This document shows, piece by piece, positions 8,503 to 16,008 of a stretch of 64,000 nt of DNA (position 1 is its first letter; each line of letters starts with the position of its first letter). The notes under the pieces were generated by a model. It searched no databases. It saw only the letters and a program-made list of their open reading frames with translations, and was not told the origin of the DNA. This stretch comes from Paracoccaceae bacterium. GTDB taxonomy: Bacteria > Pseudomonadota > Alphaproteobacteria > Rhodobacterales > Rhodobacteraceae. The position numbers and the translations under genes are program-made. The stretch lies in assembly GCA_019454225.1 (NCBI GenBank), contig CP075370.1, positions 3,900,001-3,964,000 of the forward strand, given 5' to 3'.

Positions 8503-8639
8503 CACCGGGTCCGCCACCGGGGCGGGGGCTGCGCGACCCCGGGCGCGGCGGCCCGCAGCAGGCAGGGGCCGGCGCTCTCGGCAACCGATAGGCCCGGGAT
8601 GGCGAAGGCGGCAAGGGCGGCCGGCAGGGTCAGGCGCAT
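8502..8639 (-). CDS. Possible small secreted peptide coupled to gluconokinase
   Basis: A 45-aa reading frame begins MRLTLPAALAAFAIPGLSVA, which looks like a complete cleavable signal peptide. A 25-residue mature part with one cysteine and a PPPRWRTR tail follows. Its TGA overlaps the gluconokinase ATG by the ATGA arrangement used by real neighbours in this window. No strong ribosome site is seen and the peptide belongs to no family I recognise. It could be a chance frame in GC-rich DNA. Confidence 0.35.
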   Translation of the reverse strand: MRLTLPAALAAFAIPGLSVAESAGPCLLRAAAPGVAQPPPRWRTR

Positions 8640-8947
8640 GTCCAGGGCTCCGCTTCGGGGCAGTCGGCGAGGGCCTGTGCAAGCCGCACCTCGCGTCGGC
8701 CCCGACCTTGCCCCCTTGGTTCCGCCCAGTCTGGCGCGGCGCGCGGCGCGCGGCAAGGGAGCGGGGCAAGGGAGCGGGACGGGCGGATTTCCGCCGCCCG
8801 GACGCAGCCGAAATCCTGTTGTTTCAATGCCCTGCGGCCTGCGACAGAACCGCCGCGCCTGCGGACGGGGCGACGGCCGGAACCGCGATGCGGGCGCGCG
8901 CGTTGTCCCGAAGGCATCCCGCCACCGCCCGCAGAGGAGATCACGCC
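8640..8947. other. Gene-poor stretch upstream of lipoprotein gene
   Basis: About 300 bp without a supported gene, between the divergent small peptide and the glycine-zipper lipoprotein. It holds a very CG-rich run (8733-8754) and a 13-bp tandem repeat (8752-8777). The promoters of both flanking genes should lie here, but I cannot assign -35/-10 boxes. Confidence 0.5.
8752..8777. repeat. 13-bp perfect tandem duplication
   Basis: GGCAAGGGAGCGG occurs twice head to tail with no spacer (8752-8764 and 8765-8777) in non-coding DNA. It is probably a slippage product and no function is evident. Confidence 0.85.
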
Positions 8948-9160
8948 ATGCCGATCCGTTCCGTTCTTGTCATGTCCGCCCTCGTCCTCGGCCTTTCGGG
9001 CTGCCTGTCCAGCGATGTCGAGCGGGGGCTGGCCGGTGCCGCCGGCGGGGCCGTGATCGCCGATGTGACGGGCGGAAGCCCCCTGACCGGCGCCGTGGTC
9101 GGCGGCGCCGCGGGCTATTTCTGCCGCGACCTGAACGTGCCCGGCTGCCGCAACCGGTAG
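8948..9160 (+). CDS. Small glycine-zipper lipoprotein
   Basis: 70-aa envelope protein. The signal MPIRSVLVMSALVLGLSGC ends in lipobox LSGC, with the lipidated Cys at residue 19. The mature part has GLAGAAGGAVIADVTGG and GAVVGGAAGYF, a GxxxG-rich glycine-zipper pair, then a C-terminal CRDLNVPGCRNR with two cysteines that could pair. Ribosome site GAGGAG lies 7 bases before the ATG. Such proteins are common in Rhodobacterales and sit in the outer membrane; their role is not known. A cluster of inverted repeats follows the stop codon. Confidence 0.82.
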   Translation: MPIRSVLVMSALVLGLSGCLSSDVERGLAGAAGGAVIADVTGGSPLTGAVVGGAAGYFCRDLNVPGCRNR

Positions 9161-9180
9161 GGCAGCCGGGCGTCGGTTTT

Positions 9181-9262
9181 CGGTACGGCCCGCGTCCCGC
9201 GGGCGTATGGCATCCGTCCCGACACCCGTACCGCCCCCCCCGGCCGCGGGGGCCGGGGGGGG
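9181..9262. terminator. Stacked inverted repeats between convergent genes
   Basis: Three nested or adjacent hairpins are visible. CGGTACGG (9181-9188) pairs with CCGTACCG (9226-9233). Inside it, GCCCGCG/CGCGGGC (9188-9204) has a 3-base loop. CCCCCCCCGGCC/GGCCGGGGGGGG (9234-9262) is a perfect 12-bp stem with a 5-base loop. The position between the lipoprotein stop and the soxF stop suggests a bidirectional terminator. There is no T-tract on either strand. Confidence 0.6.
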
Positions 9263-9271
9263 TGTGGTGGA

Positions 9272-10534
9272 TCAGCCGAACATGTCGGCGGTGATGCCTG
9301 CGTACCAGCCGAGGCTTTCCTCGTAGGTGGCGCGGCGCAGGGCGGCGTCCTCGCCGGTCTGGCTGATGAAGCTCGAGACGCTGGCGATCTTTTCCGGGGT
9401 GGGTTCGTAGGCCGCGCCCACCTTCACCCCGTCCTCGGGCGCGATCAGCGACCAGCAGGTGTTGGTGTAGCGCGCCGGGAACACCCGGCTGCCGGTCAGC
9501 TCGCCCCGGATCGCCATCGCCGCCACCTTGGCCTGGCTGTTGGCCGAGAAGCCCGACTTCGGCATGTCGCCCTGCGCCGAGGCATCGCCCAGCACCCAGA
9601 CATTGCCGTCCGCCTTCGACCGCATGCTGTCGGGTTCCACCGGCGCCCAGCCGCTGTCCGCCGTCACCCCCGCCGCCGCCGCGATCGCCCCGGCGCGCTG
9701 CCCGGGGATCACGTTGCAGCAGTCCACCTTCGTCACCTCGCCATCCACCACGACCTCCATCGTGGCCGGACGCACCTCGACCTTGCCGCCGCCGAAGTCC
9801 GGGCCGATCCATTCCACCATGCCCGGGTAGTGCCGCCCCCAGCCCTCCTCGAACAGCGCCTTCTTCGAGAAGTTCTCCTTCGGGTCCAGCACCATGATCT
9901 TGGCCGTCGGGTTCCGCCCCTTCAGCACATGCGCCACCATGCTGATCCGCTCGTAGGGGCCCGGCGGGCAGCGGTAGGGGTTGGGCGGCGCCACCATCGC
10001 GAAGACCCCGCCCTGCGGCATCGCCTCGACCTGCGCCTTCAGCAGCTGCGTCTGCGGCCCGGCCTTGTAGGCATGCGGCATCACCTCGGCATCCGCCGTG
10101 CTCCAGCCCGGCACCGCGCCCTCGGCAAAGTCGATCCCCGGCGACAGCACCAGCCGGTCCCAGGGCAGCACCTGGCCCCCCGCCAGCGTCACCGTCCGCG
10201 CGTCGCGGTCCACCCCGGTCGCCAGGTCGTTGACCACCGTCACGCCCCCCGCCGCCAGACGCTCATAGCCGTGCTGCAGGTCCTCGAAGGCATGGAACCC
10301 CCCGAGATAGAGGTTCGAGAAGAAGCAGGTCGTGTAGACCGGGTTCGCCTCGACCAGCGTCACCTCGATCGCCCCGGCGCTGTCGGCGGCCAGATAGCGC
10401 GCCGCGGTCGCACCCCCCGCGCCCCCGCCGATCACCACGACCCGGGGCTTGCCCTGGCCCAGCACCGCCGGCGCGGCCAGCGCCGCGCCGGCCGACAGCG
10501 TCGTACCCATAAACAGACGGCGGTTCAGTCTCAT
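9272..10534 (-). CDS. soxF: Sulfide dehydrogenase flavoprotein subunit (SoxF/FccB type)
   Basis: Periplasmic FAD subunit of flavocytochrome c sulfide dehydrogenase, 420 aa. The Tat signal is MRLNRRLFMGTTLSAGAALA, with RR at residues 5-6. The Rossmann site VVVIGGGAGGATAARYL lies at 32-48 and VEANPVYTTC at 61-70. C70 matches the redox-active disulfide cysteine of FccB, and the C-terminal NTCWSL supplies another cysteine. GDASAQGDMPKSGFSANSQA is the second flavin segment. The ATG at 10534 has ribosome site GGGAGGAG. It lies 60 bp downstream of soxE, its cytochrome partner, in one operon. Oxidises sulfide to sulfur or polysulfide. Confidence 0.93.
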   Translation of the reverse strand: MRLNRRLFMGTTLSAGAALAAPAVLGQGKPRVVVIGGGAGGATAARYLAADSAGAIEVTLVEANPVYTTCFFSNLYLGGFHAFEDLQHGYERLAAGGVTVVNDLATGVDRDARTVTLAGGQVLPWDRLVLSPGIDFAEGAVPGWSTADAEVMPHAYKAGPQTQLLKAQVEAMPQGGVFAMVAPPNPYRCPPGPYERISMVAHVLKGRNPTAKIMVLDPKENFSKKALFEEGWGRHYPGMVEWIGPDFGGGKVEVRPATMEVVVDGEVTKVDCCNVIPGQRAGAIAAAAGVTADSGWAPVEPDSMRSKADGNVWVLGDASAQGDMPKSGFSANSQAKVAAMAIRGELTGSRVFPARYTNTCWSLIAPEDGVKVGAAYEPTPEKIASVSSFISQTGEDAALRRATYEESLGWYAGITADMFG

Positions 10535-10594
10535 GTCGGTCTCCTCCCGTTGCGACATGGGCCGGATGCGCGACACGCAGCCGGGCCGGGTTCC

Positions 10595-11296
10595 TCACTC
10601 GAGCTTCGCGAAATAGGCGGCCAGCGCCGCGATCTCCTCGTCCGACAGCCGACCCGCCATCATCTGCATCACCGGATGCGGCCGCAGCTTCTGCCGGTAG
10701 GCATGCATCGCCACCACGAAATCCTCCTCAGGCCAGCCGGTGATCGCCGGAATCCCCGCATCGCCGCCGTCGCGCAGGTGGCAGGTCGTGCATTCCGACG
10801 ACAGGTATTCCCCGTAATCCGCATCCCCCACGATCGCCAGGACCGCCGGCGGCAGGTTCGGCATCGTCGGCCGCGCCGTCGGCGCCGATTCCGGAATGTC
10901 GGCCGGCGAGGCCGTGGCGCTGCGCAGATAGGCCATCAGGTCCGCCCGGCGCCCCGCGTCCTTCAGCCCCCGGTAGCTCATCCGCGTGCCCGACACCAGC
11001 GTCCGCGGGTTCTCCACATAGGCGTCCAGCGTCTCCAGCGTCCAGACCAGGCCATCCGCCCCCATCCGCGACAGCGACGCCGAATAGCGGAACGCCACGC
11101 TCCCCGCCCGACGCCCGAAAAGATCGTTCAGATGCGGACCCACACGGTTCGACGCCCCGGACCCGATCTCATGACACGCACCGCACTCCCGTTCAAAAAC
11201 ATCGCCACCGCGAAGAACATCGCCAAAGCCTTCGGCCGAAACCGGGGCAGCGGACACCGCCAGGGCCAGCATGCCAGGTCGAAGGGCCGCAATCAT
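10595..11296 (-). CDS. soxE: Diheme cytochrome c subunit of sulfide dehydrogenase (SoxE type)
   Basis: Periplasmic electron acceptor for SoxF, 233 aa. The signal is MIAALRPGMLALAVSAAPVSA. Two class I c-type heme sites are visible: CGACH at residues 38-42 and CTTCH at 169-173. A typical methionine ligand segment SGTRMSYRGLK lies near 102-112 and another, MMAGRLSDEEI, near the C-terminus. Upstream in-frame codons to 11425 lack a signal sequence and are rejected. It is the first gene of the soxEF operon and is divergent from the persulfide sensor, with an operator candidate in between. Confidence 0.92.
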   Translation of the reverse strand: MIAALRPGMLALAVSAAPVSAEGFGDVLRGGDVFERECGACHEIGSGASNRVGPHLNDLFGRRAGSVAFRYSASLSRMGADGLVWTLETLDAYVENPRTLVSGTRMSYRGLKDAGRRADLMAYLRSATASPADIPESAPTARPTMPNLPPAVLAIVGDADYGEYLSSECTTCHLRDGGDAGIPAITGWPEEDFVVAMHAYRQKLRPHPVMQMMAGRLSDEEIAALAAYFAKLE

Positions 11297-11434
11297 CCGG
11301 GGTTCCTTTCCGGCAGGTTCCGGACACCATGTTGACCCGGACAGGGCCGCGGTTGCAACCGCCGAGGCGGGGGCAGGCGGGCGGACGGGTCGGGCGATGC
11401 CGATCAGGCTAGGCAGGCCGGGCAAAGAAGATTA

Positions 11435-11456
11435 GCATCTTTCGATGTGAAGATGC
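11435..11456. promoter_or_regulatory. Candidate operator for the persulfide sensor
   Basis: GCATCTT (11435-11441) and AAGATGC (11450-11456) form a perfect 7-bp inverted repeat with an 8-base spacer. It lies in the gap between soxE and the ArsR-type gene, 30 bp before the chosen GTG start. ArsR-family sensors bind such AT-leaning dyads and repress both directions, so this is a natural site for autoregulation and soxEF control. Confidence 0.55.
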
Positions 11457-11485
11457 GGCAACCGCCGCACGCCGGGAGGGCGATC

Positions 11486-11812
11486 GTGCCGCTGGAGGGA
11501 CCGCTGGAGGACGATTCCGTCGCCGGGCTGGTGGATAGGGCCGAGCATGCCGCGGGGTTCCTGAAGGCGCTGGGGCACGAGGGTCGGCTGATGATCCTGT
11601 GCCACCTGATCTCGGGCGCGAAGAGCGTGACCGAGCTTGAGAACCTGCTGGACCAGCGGCAGGCGGCGGTCAGCCAGCAGCTTGCCCGGCTGCGGCTGGA
11701 GGGGCTGGTACAGGCGCGGCGCGATGGCCAGGCGATCTTCTATTCGATCCTCGATCCGAAGGTGCGCGAGACCGTGGCGCTGCTGGCGAGGCTGTACTGC
11801 AAACCGGCGTGA
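11486..11812 (+). CDS. soxR: ArsR-family persulfide-sensing repressor (SoxR/SqrR/BigR type)
   Basis: 108-aa winged-helix repressor from GTG 11486, preceded by ribosome site GGGAGGG with a 5-base gap. The frame is open back to a GTG at 11447, but that start overlaps the operator dyad. The recognition helix is QRQAAVSQQLARLRLEGLV, with FYSILDPKVRE as the wing and dimer part. Cysteines C39 (MILCHL) and C105 (RLYCKP) are 66 residues apart, as are the two sensor cysteines of SqrR (C41/C107) that form a polysulfide bridge. It likely de-represses soxEF and soxT when sulfane sulfur rises. Confidence 0.85.
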   Translation: MPLEGPLEDDSVAGLVDRAEHAAGFLKALGHEGRLMILCHLISGAKSVTELENLLDQRQAAVSQQLARLRLEGLVQARRDGQAIFYSILDPKVRETVALLARLYCKPA

Positions 11813-11872
11813 GACCGGGGGGAACCGGCCGGATGCGCGGGGCGCAGCCCGGTCCTGTGGAGGAGCGACGCG

Positions 11873-12916
11873 ATGGATGGACTGTCCTTCGGGGTGCTGG
11901 CGGCACTGGTGGGCCTCGGGGCCGGGCTGGCACTGGGGCTGGCGGCGCGGCTGGGTGATTTCTGCACGCTGGGCGCGCTGGAAACCGCCGTCTGGGGGCA
12001 GGACCAGCGGCGCCTGCGGCTGTGGGGGGTGGTTCTGGCGGTGGCGATCCTGGGCACGCAGGCCGGCGCGGCCGCGGGGCTGATCGACCTGGGCGGCACG
12101 TTCTATCATGACATCGCCTGGGACCCGCTGGCCAGCATCGCGGGCGGGCTGGTGTTCGGCTATGGCATGGCGATGGCGGGGAACTGCGGCTTTGGCGCGC
12201 TGGTGCGCTTTGGCGGCGGCGACCTGCGGTCGCTGGTGGTCGTGGTGGTGATGGGACTGTTCGGCTTCATCGCACTGTCGGGGCCGCTGGCGCCGCTGCG
12301 CATCGCCCTGTTCCCGCAGGAGACGGCCACGGCGCCGCAGGGCATCGCCGCGACGCTGGCGCTGGCCGGGGTGCCCGCGATGGCGGGGGCGGCGGCCATC
12401 GCGCTGGGGCTGCTGGCCTGGGCGCTGTCGCATGCGCCGCTGCGCGCGCGGCCGCACATGATCGGATGGGGTGTCGTGGCGGGGCTGGCGGTGGCGGGCG
12501 CGATGGCGGGCACCACCTGGGTGGCCGAGCAGAGCCTTGGCGCCATCGCGGTCGAGGGGCCGAGCTTTACCGCGCCCGTCGGGCGCACGCTGATGTTCCT
12601 GATGACCTCGACCGCCGGGGGGATCACCTTTTCGGTAGGATCGGTGGCGGGCGTGATGCTGGGCGCGCTGATCGGATCGACGATGCGCGGCATGTTCCGC
12701 TGGGAAGCCTGCGAGGACCCGCGGGAACTGGGCCGCCAGGTGGGCGGCGCGGCGCTGATGGGCGTGGGCGGCGTGGTCGCGATGGGCTGTTCGGTGGGCC
12801 AGGGGGTGACGGGCTTTGCCACGCTGGCCTGGTCGGGGCCGGTCACGCTGGCGGCGATTGCGGTGGGCGCGCTGGTCGGGCTGCGGCGGCTGATCGCGGG
12901 TTTCCAGCCGCAGTAG
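11873..12916 (+). CDS. soxT: YeeE/YedE-family sulfur-compound transporter (SoxT type)
   Basis: Polytopic inner-membrane protein, 347 aa, with about nine to ten hydrophobic segments. It carries the three cysteine motifs of thiosulfate-transporting YeeE proteins: GDFCTLGALE near 28, GNCGFGALVRFGGG near 103, and MGCSVGQGVTG near 305. Ribosome site GGAGGAG lies before the ATG. It is 60 bp downstream of the persulfide sensor and is probably in its operon. SoxT proteins next to sox regulators are thought to move thiosulfate or another sulfur species. Its last 74 bp overlap the 3' end of the convergent LysR gene. Confidence 0.87.
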   Translation: MDGLSFGVLAALVGLGAGLALGLAARLGDFCTLGALETAVWGQDQRRLRLWGVVLAVAILGTQAGAAAGLIDLGGTFYHDIAWDPLASIAGGLVFGYGMAMAGNCGFGALVRFGGGDLRSLVVVVVMGLFGFIALSGPLAPLRIALFPQETATAPQGIAATLALAGVPAMAGAAAIALGLLAWALSHAPLRARPHMIGWGVVAGLAVAGAMAGTTWVAEQSLGAIAVEGPSFTAPVGRTLMFLMTSTAGGITFSVGSVAGVMLGALIGSTMRGMFRWEACEDPRELGRQVGGAALMGVGGVVAMGCSVGQGVTGFATLAWSGPVTLAAIAVGALVGLRRLIAGFQPQ

Positions 12917-13853
12917 CGCGGCCGCCCGCCGCCAGCGACGGCGGAACGGCGCGGCCGTGGGCGAGCAGGATCGCGCGCAGCAGCGCCGCGACGCGCGGCA
13001 GGGCGGCGCGGTCGGGGCGCCAGGCCAGCTGGAACGGGGCGGTATAGGCGAAGCGGGCGGGGGCGATGGCCCGCATCCGGCCCGCTGCCACATGCGGCGC
13101 GGCGTAGTGAACCGGCAGGTAGCCCAGGAACCCGCCCGACAGGATCAGGACCGCCTCGGCCTCCATCCCGTCGACGACGGCGCCCACGCGGGTGCCCGCG
13201 AAGGCCTTGACGTCGCGGGCGCCCCAGTAGCTGCGGGCGACGATGCGGTGGCGGCGCACCGCCTCGAAGTCGATCTCGGCATCGGGGGTTGCGAACAGCG
13301 GATGCCCGGCACCGGCGTGGAACTGCTGCCGTTCGCGGTAGAGATCGGCATAGTCGAGGCCCAGCGCCACGCGGGGAAAGCTGCCCACGGCCGCGTCGAG
13401 CGTCGCCTCGCTGACGGCGCGCAGAAGTTCGTCGGGCGGGCGCGCGACCAGCGTCAGCTCGGCCTCGGGCGCGGCGGCGGCAAAGGCCGCGACCGCCTCG
13501 GTCAGCCGGGCGGCAGGATCGGTCAGGGTCGCATCGAGCATGCCGATGCGCACCGGCCCCGCCAGCCGGTCGCGCAGGCCGGCGACCCGGGCCGCGAAAC
13601 CGTCAGAGGCGGCGATCAGCGTGCGGGCCTCGGCCAGGACCGTCCGGCCCGCCTCGGTCAGCCGGAAACCGGCGCGGCCGCGGGCGCAGAGCGTCAGGCC
13701 AAGCCTGTCTTCCAGCGCCTTGACCTGCCCCGAGATCGTGGACAGCGAAAGGCCCAGCGTCACCGTGGCCTGCGCGAAACCGCCCGCCGCCGCTACCCCG
13801 GCAAAGGTGCGCAGGTGGCGCAGGTCGGCATCCGAAAGGCCGGGCGCGGGCAT
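12843..13853 (-). CDS. LysR-family transcriptional regulator
   Basis: 336-aa regulator. The helix-turn-helix spans residues about 8-67: LRHLRTFAGVAAAGGFAQAT, then LSTISGQVKALEDRLG. The LysR substrate-binding domain runs from PVRIGMLDA (about 98) to about 300. It has an unusual alanine- and arginine-rich tail of about 30 residues (AGGRATAAGNPRSAAAARPA). The tail is encoded opposite the end of soxT and may have arisen by loss of an earlier stop. It is divergent from the guanidino-hydrolase/ABC operon, with a dyad in the gap, so it probably controls that operon. Confidence 0.88.
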   Translation of the reverse strand: MPAPGLSDADLRHLRTFAGVAAAGGFAQATVTLGLSLSTISGQVKALEDRLGLTLCARGRAGFRLTEAGRTVLAEARTLIAASDGFAARVAGLRDRLAGPVRIGMLDATLTDPAARLTEAVAAFAAAAPEAELTLVARPPDELLRAVSEATLDAAVGSFPRVALGLDYADLYRERQQFHAGAGHPLFATPDAEIDFEAVRRHRIVARSYWGARDVKAFAGTRVGAVVDGMEAEAVLILSGGFLGYLPVHYAAPHVAAGRMRAIAPARFAYTAPFQLAWRPDRAALPRVAALLRAILLAHGRAVPPSLAAGGRATAAGNPRSAAAARPARPPQSPPA

Positions 13854-13881
13854 CGGGATACTCCGAAATTTCCGAAGTCAA

Positions 13882-13908
13882 CTGCGGTTCATTCCGGCTT
13901 TACCGCAG
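13882..13908. promoter_or_regulatory. Candidate LysR operator dyad
   Basis: CTGCGGT (13882-13888) and ACCGCAG (13902-13908) are a perfect 7-bp inverted repeat with 13 bases between. They lie in the 102-bp gap between the LysR gene and the divergent guanidino-hydrolase gene. An 8-bp palindrome GAAATTTC (13865-13872) lies beside it. This fits a LysR-type activator site. Confidence 0.5.
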
Positions 13909-13955
13909 CATCCCCTGCCCCGCAACATGACGGGCACTCACGGAACGAAGGCGCC

Positions 13956-14804
13956 ATGACCTGGACCCTGGATACCGAGACCGGACGGCTGCGGGATGTT
14001 CTTCTGTGCCGTCCGGATCACTACGGCTGGATCCCCACCAACGCGATCGCCCGCGCCACGCTGGCGGCGGGGCGGCCGATGGATCGCGCCGCGCTGGATG
14101 CCGAATACGGCGAGTTCGAGGACGCCCTGCGGCAGGCGGGGGTGGCCTGCCACTACCTGACGCCGGAGGCGGGGCTGCCCTATCAGGTCTATACCCGCGA
14201 TTCCTCGCAGGTCTGCCCGGGGGGGCCTGCGCTGACCATGCTGGCGATGCCGCAGCGGCGCGGGGAATATGCGGCGATCCTGGAATTCTACGGGTCGATG
14301 TGGCGCATGGCCACGCAGGGCACGGTGGAGGGCGGTGACATCCACCTGATCCGGCCTGGCCTTGCCGCCATCGGCAGCAGCGGCGGACGCACCTCGGCGG
14401 CGGGGGCGGAGCAGTTTGCGGGCTGGCTGCGGGGCGAAGGCTGGGACGTGGCGGTGGTGCCCTTCGACGACCATTTCCTGCATCTGGACGTGATATTTTC
14501 CATGGCGGCGCCGGGGCTTGCACTGGCCTGTCTCGACGCGCTGCCCGACAGTTTCACCGCGTGGTGCCGCGACCGGCAGATCCGGCTGATCGACACGGGC
14601 TATCGCGCGGCGATGGAGGACATGGCCTGCAACGTGCTGGCGCTGGGCGGGGGGCGCGTGCTGTCGCCGCGCCATTCGGCCGCCACCAATGCCGCCCTGC
14701 GGGCCGAGGGGCTGACGGTGCTGGACCCCGACCTGCGGCTGTTCGCGCATGGCGGCGGATCGGCGCATTGCATGACGATGCCGCTGCGGCGCGACGCGGA
14801 CTGA
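13956..14804 (+). CDS. Dimethylargininase/arginine deiminase-like guanidino hydrolase
   Basis: 282-aa amidinotransferase-fold enzyme. Visible hallmarks are YTRDSSQVCPGG at 79-90, the acidic EGGD at 125-128, the catalytic His-Asp HLD at 176-178, and the nucleophile C272 in SAHCMTMPLRR near the C-terminus. These give the Cys-His-Asp/Glu set that attacks a guanidinium carbon. Such enzymes split methylarginine, arginine or related guanidines into a ureido product and an amine. It is the first gene of an operon with a polyamine-type importer, so the substrate is probably imported. Dimethylargininase, arginine deiminase and a new guanidino specificity are all possible. Confidence 0.8.
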   Translation: MTWTLDTETGRLRDVLLCRPDHYGWIPTNAIARATLAAGRPMDRAALDAEYGEFEDALRQAGVACHYLTPEAGLPYQVYTRDSSQVCPGGPALTMLAMPQRRGEYAAILEFYGSMWRMATQGTVEGGDIHLIRPGLAAIGSSGGRTSAAGAEQFAGWLRGEGWDVAVVPFDDHFLHLDVIFSMAAPGLALACLDALPDSFTAWCRDRQIRLIDTGYRAAMEDMACNVLALGGGRVLSPRHSAATNAALRAEGLTVLDPDLRLFAHGGGSAHCMTMPLRRDAD

Positions 14805-14841
14805 AACCGCGCTATACTCGACCATCCAAAGGGAGACAGCC

Positions 14842-15885
14842 ATGAGAACGACGACCTCCGCGCTCGCCCTTCTGGCGGCGCTTGCCGCGCCCGCCGCCGG
14901 GCAGGACCTGAACGCACTGGTGTGGTGCGACCATACGGACCCCGCGCTGATCGCGCCCTTCGAGGCGAAGCACGGCGTGAAGGTGAACCTGAAGGAATAC
15001 GAAGGCACGGGCGCGGCGCTGTCGATCATCGAACAGTCGCGGCCGGGCGACTGGGACGTGCTGGTGATCGACGGCATCGACGTGCCGCGTGCGGTGGGGC
15101 TGGGCATCCTGGCGCCGCTGCCGGTGGAGCAGTTGCCCTATGACACGCTGTTCCCCGAACTGGTGATGGCCGAGAACCATGTCATCGACGGCCAGACCTG
15201 GGCGATCTCGGAGAAGTTCGGCTACAACACGGTGTCCTTCAACAAGCAGAAGGTGACGCAGGCCGACCTTGCCGACATGACGCGGCTGTGGTCGGGCGCG
15301 TTTGCCGGGCGGCTGGCGGTCTATGACTACTACCTGCCGGTGATGGGGATGGTCGCCGCCGGGCTTGGGCTGAAGACGGCCGAGCTGAGCGCCGCCGACC
15401 TGCCCGCGATCGAGGAGGCGCTGCTGAAGCTGAAGGACAGCGCGGCATCGGTGGGCGAGGTCGTGGCCAGCCAGACGGCCATCGCGACGGGCGAGGTTGA
15501 TATCCTGGTGGGCGGCGGCGAGTGGGTGACCGCCGGCCTGACGGCCGAGAACCCCGATCTGGACTGGATGATCCCCGATCAGGGCGCGGTGCGGTGGTCG
15601 CAGTCGATCGGGGTGTTCGCCACGTCGGAGAAGAAGGACCTGGCGGTCGAGTTCGTGAAGCATGTGCTGTCACCCGAGGGTCAGGCGGCGCTGGCCACGT
15701 CGTCGTGCTACTGGGCGATGCCGGCCAACGCGGCGGCGGGCACGGTGCTGAGCGATGACCAGAAACGGGCGCTGCGCTGGGACGACCAGGCGGCCTATCT
15801 GGCGCGGGCGCAGCTTTACCCCGCGCCGGACGCCGAGCTTGACGCGCTGATGCAGGATGTCTGGACGCGGTTCCTTGCGCGATAG
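14842..15885 (+). CDS. Polyamine-type (PotD/PotF-like) periplasmic solute-binding protein
   Basis: 347-aa exported protein with signal MRTTTSALALLAALAAPAAG. The mature part has LNALVWCDHTDPALIAPFEAKHGVKVNLKEYEG (read in parts), matching the lobe-1 opening of family-1 polyamine and iron-type binding proteins. WDVLVIDG and GYNTVSFNKQKV are further family segments. It is 37 bp after the hydrolase gene and is followed by a hairpin and two permeases. A cationic guanidino or amine ligand would fit the context, but the binding residues cannot be assigned by eye. Confidence 0.88.
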   Translation: MRTTTSALALLAALAAPAAGQDLNALVWCDHTDPALIAPFEAKHGVKVNLKEYEGTGAALSIIEQSRPGDWDVLVIDGIDVPRAVGLGILAPLPVEQLPYDTLFPELVMAENHVIDGQTWAISEKFGYNTVSFNKQKVTQADLADMTRLWSGAFAGRLAVYDYYLPVMGMVAAGLGLKTAELSAADLPAIEEALLKLKDSAASVGEVVASQTAIATGEVDILVGGGEWVTAGLTAENPDLDWMIPDQGAVRWSQSIGVFATSEKKDLAVEFVKHVLSPEGQAALATSSCYWAMPANAAAGTVLSDDQKRALRWDDQAAYLARAQLYPAPDAELDALMQDVWTRFLAR

Positions 15886-15890
15886 GGCAA

Positions 15891-15911
15891 GGGCCGCGGC
15901 GATCGCGGCCC
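15891..15911 (+). promoter_or_regulatory. Intercistronic stem-loop after the binding-protein gene
   Basis: GGGCCGCG / CGCGGCCC form an 8-bp perfect stem with loop GCGAT, starting 5 bases after the binding-protein stop and about 100 bp before the permease start. No T-tract follows. It has the same placement as the hairpin at 4097-4121 in the other ABC operon, suggesting differential expression of the binding protein. Confidence 0.55.
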
Positions 15912-16008
15912 GGGCTATGGGGGTGCCCCGCTTCCTTGCCGCAGGATCGGGGCGGGCGGCGCGCTGTCGGCCGGTTCGGGGTGCGGGCGGTGCGGCAGGG
16001 GCTGCGCG

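Noticed and set aside
9830..11335. 500-codon plus-strand frame across soxF and soxE
   Set aside because: Low-complexity R/H/G-rich translation antisense to clear sox genes.
12957..13955. Upstream part of the frame leading into the guanidino hydrolase
   Set aside because: Antisense to the LysR gene; the enzyme begins at MTWTLDTETG (13956).
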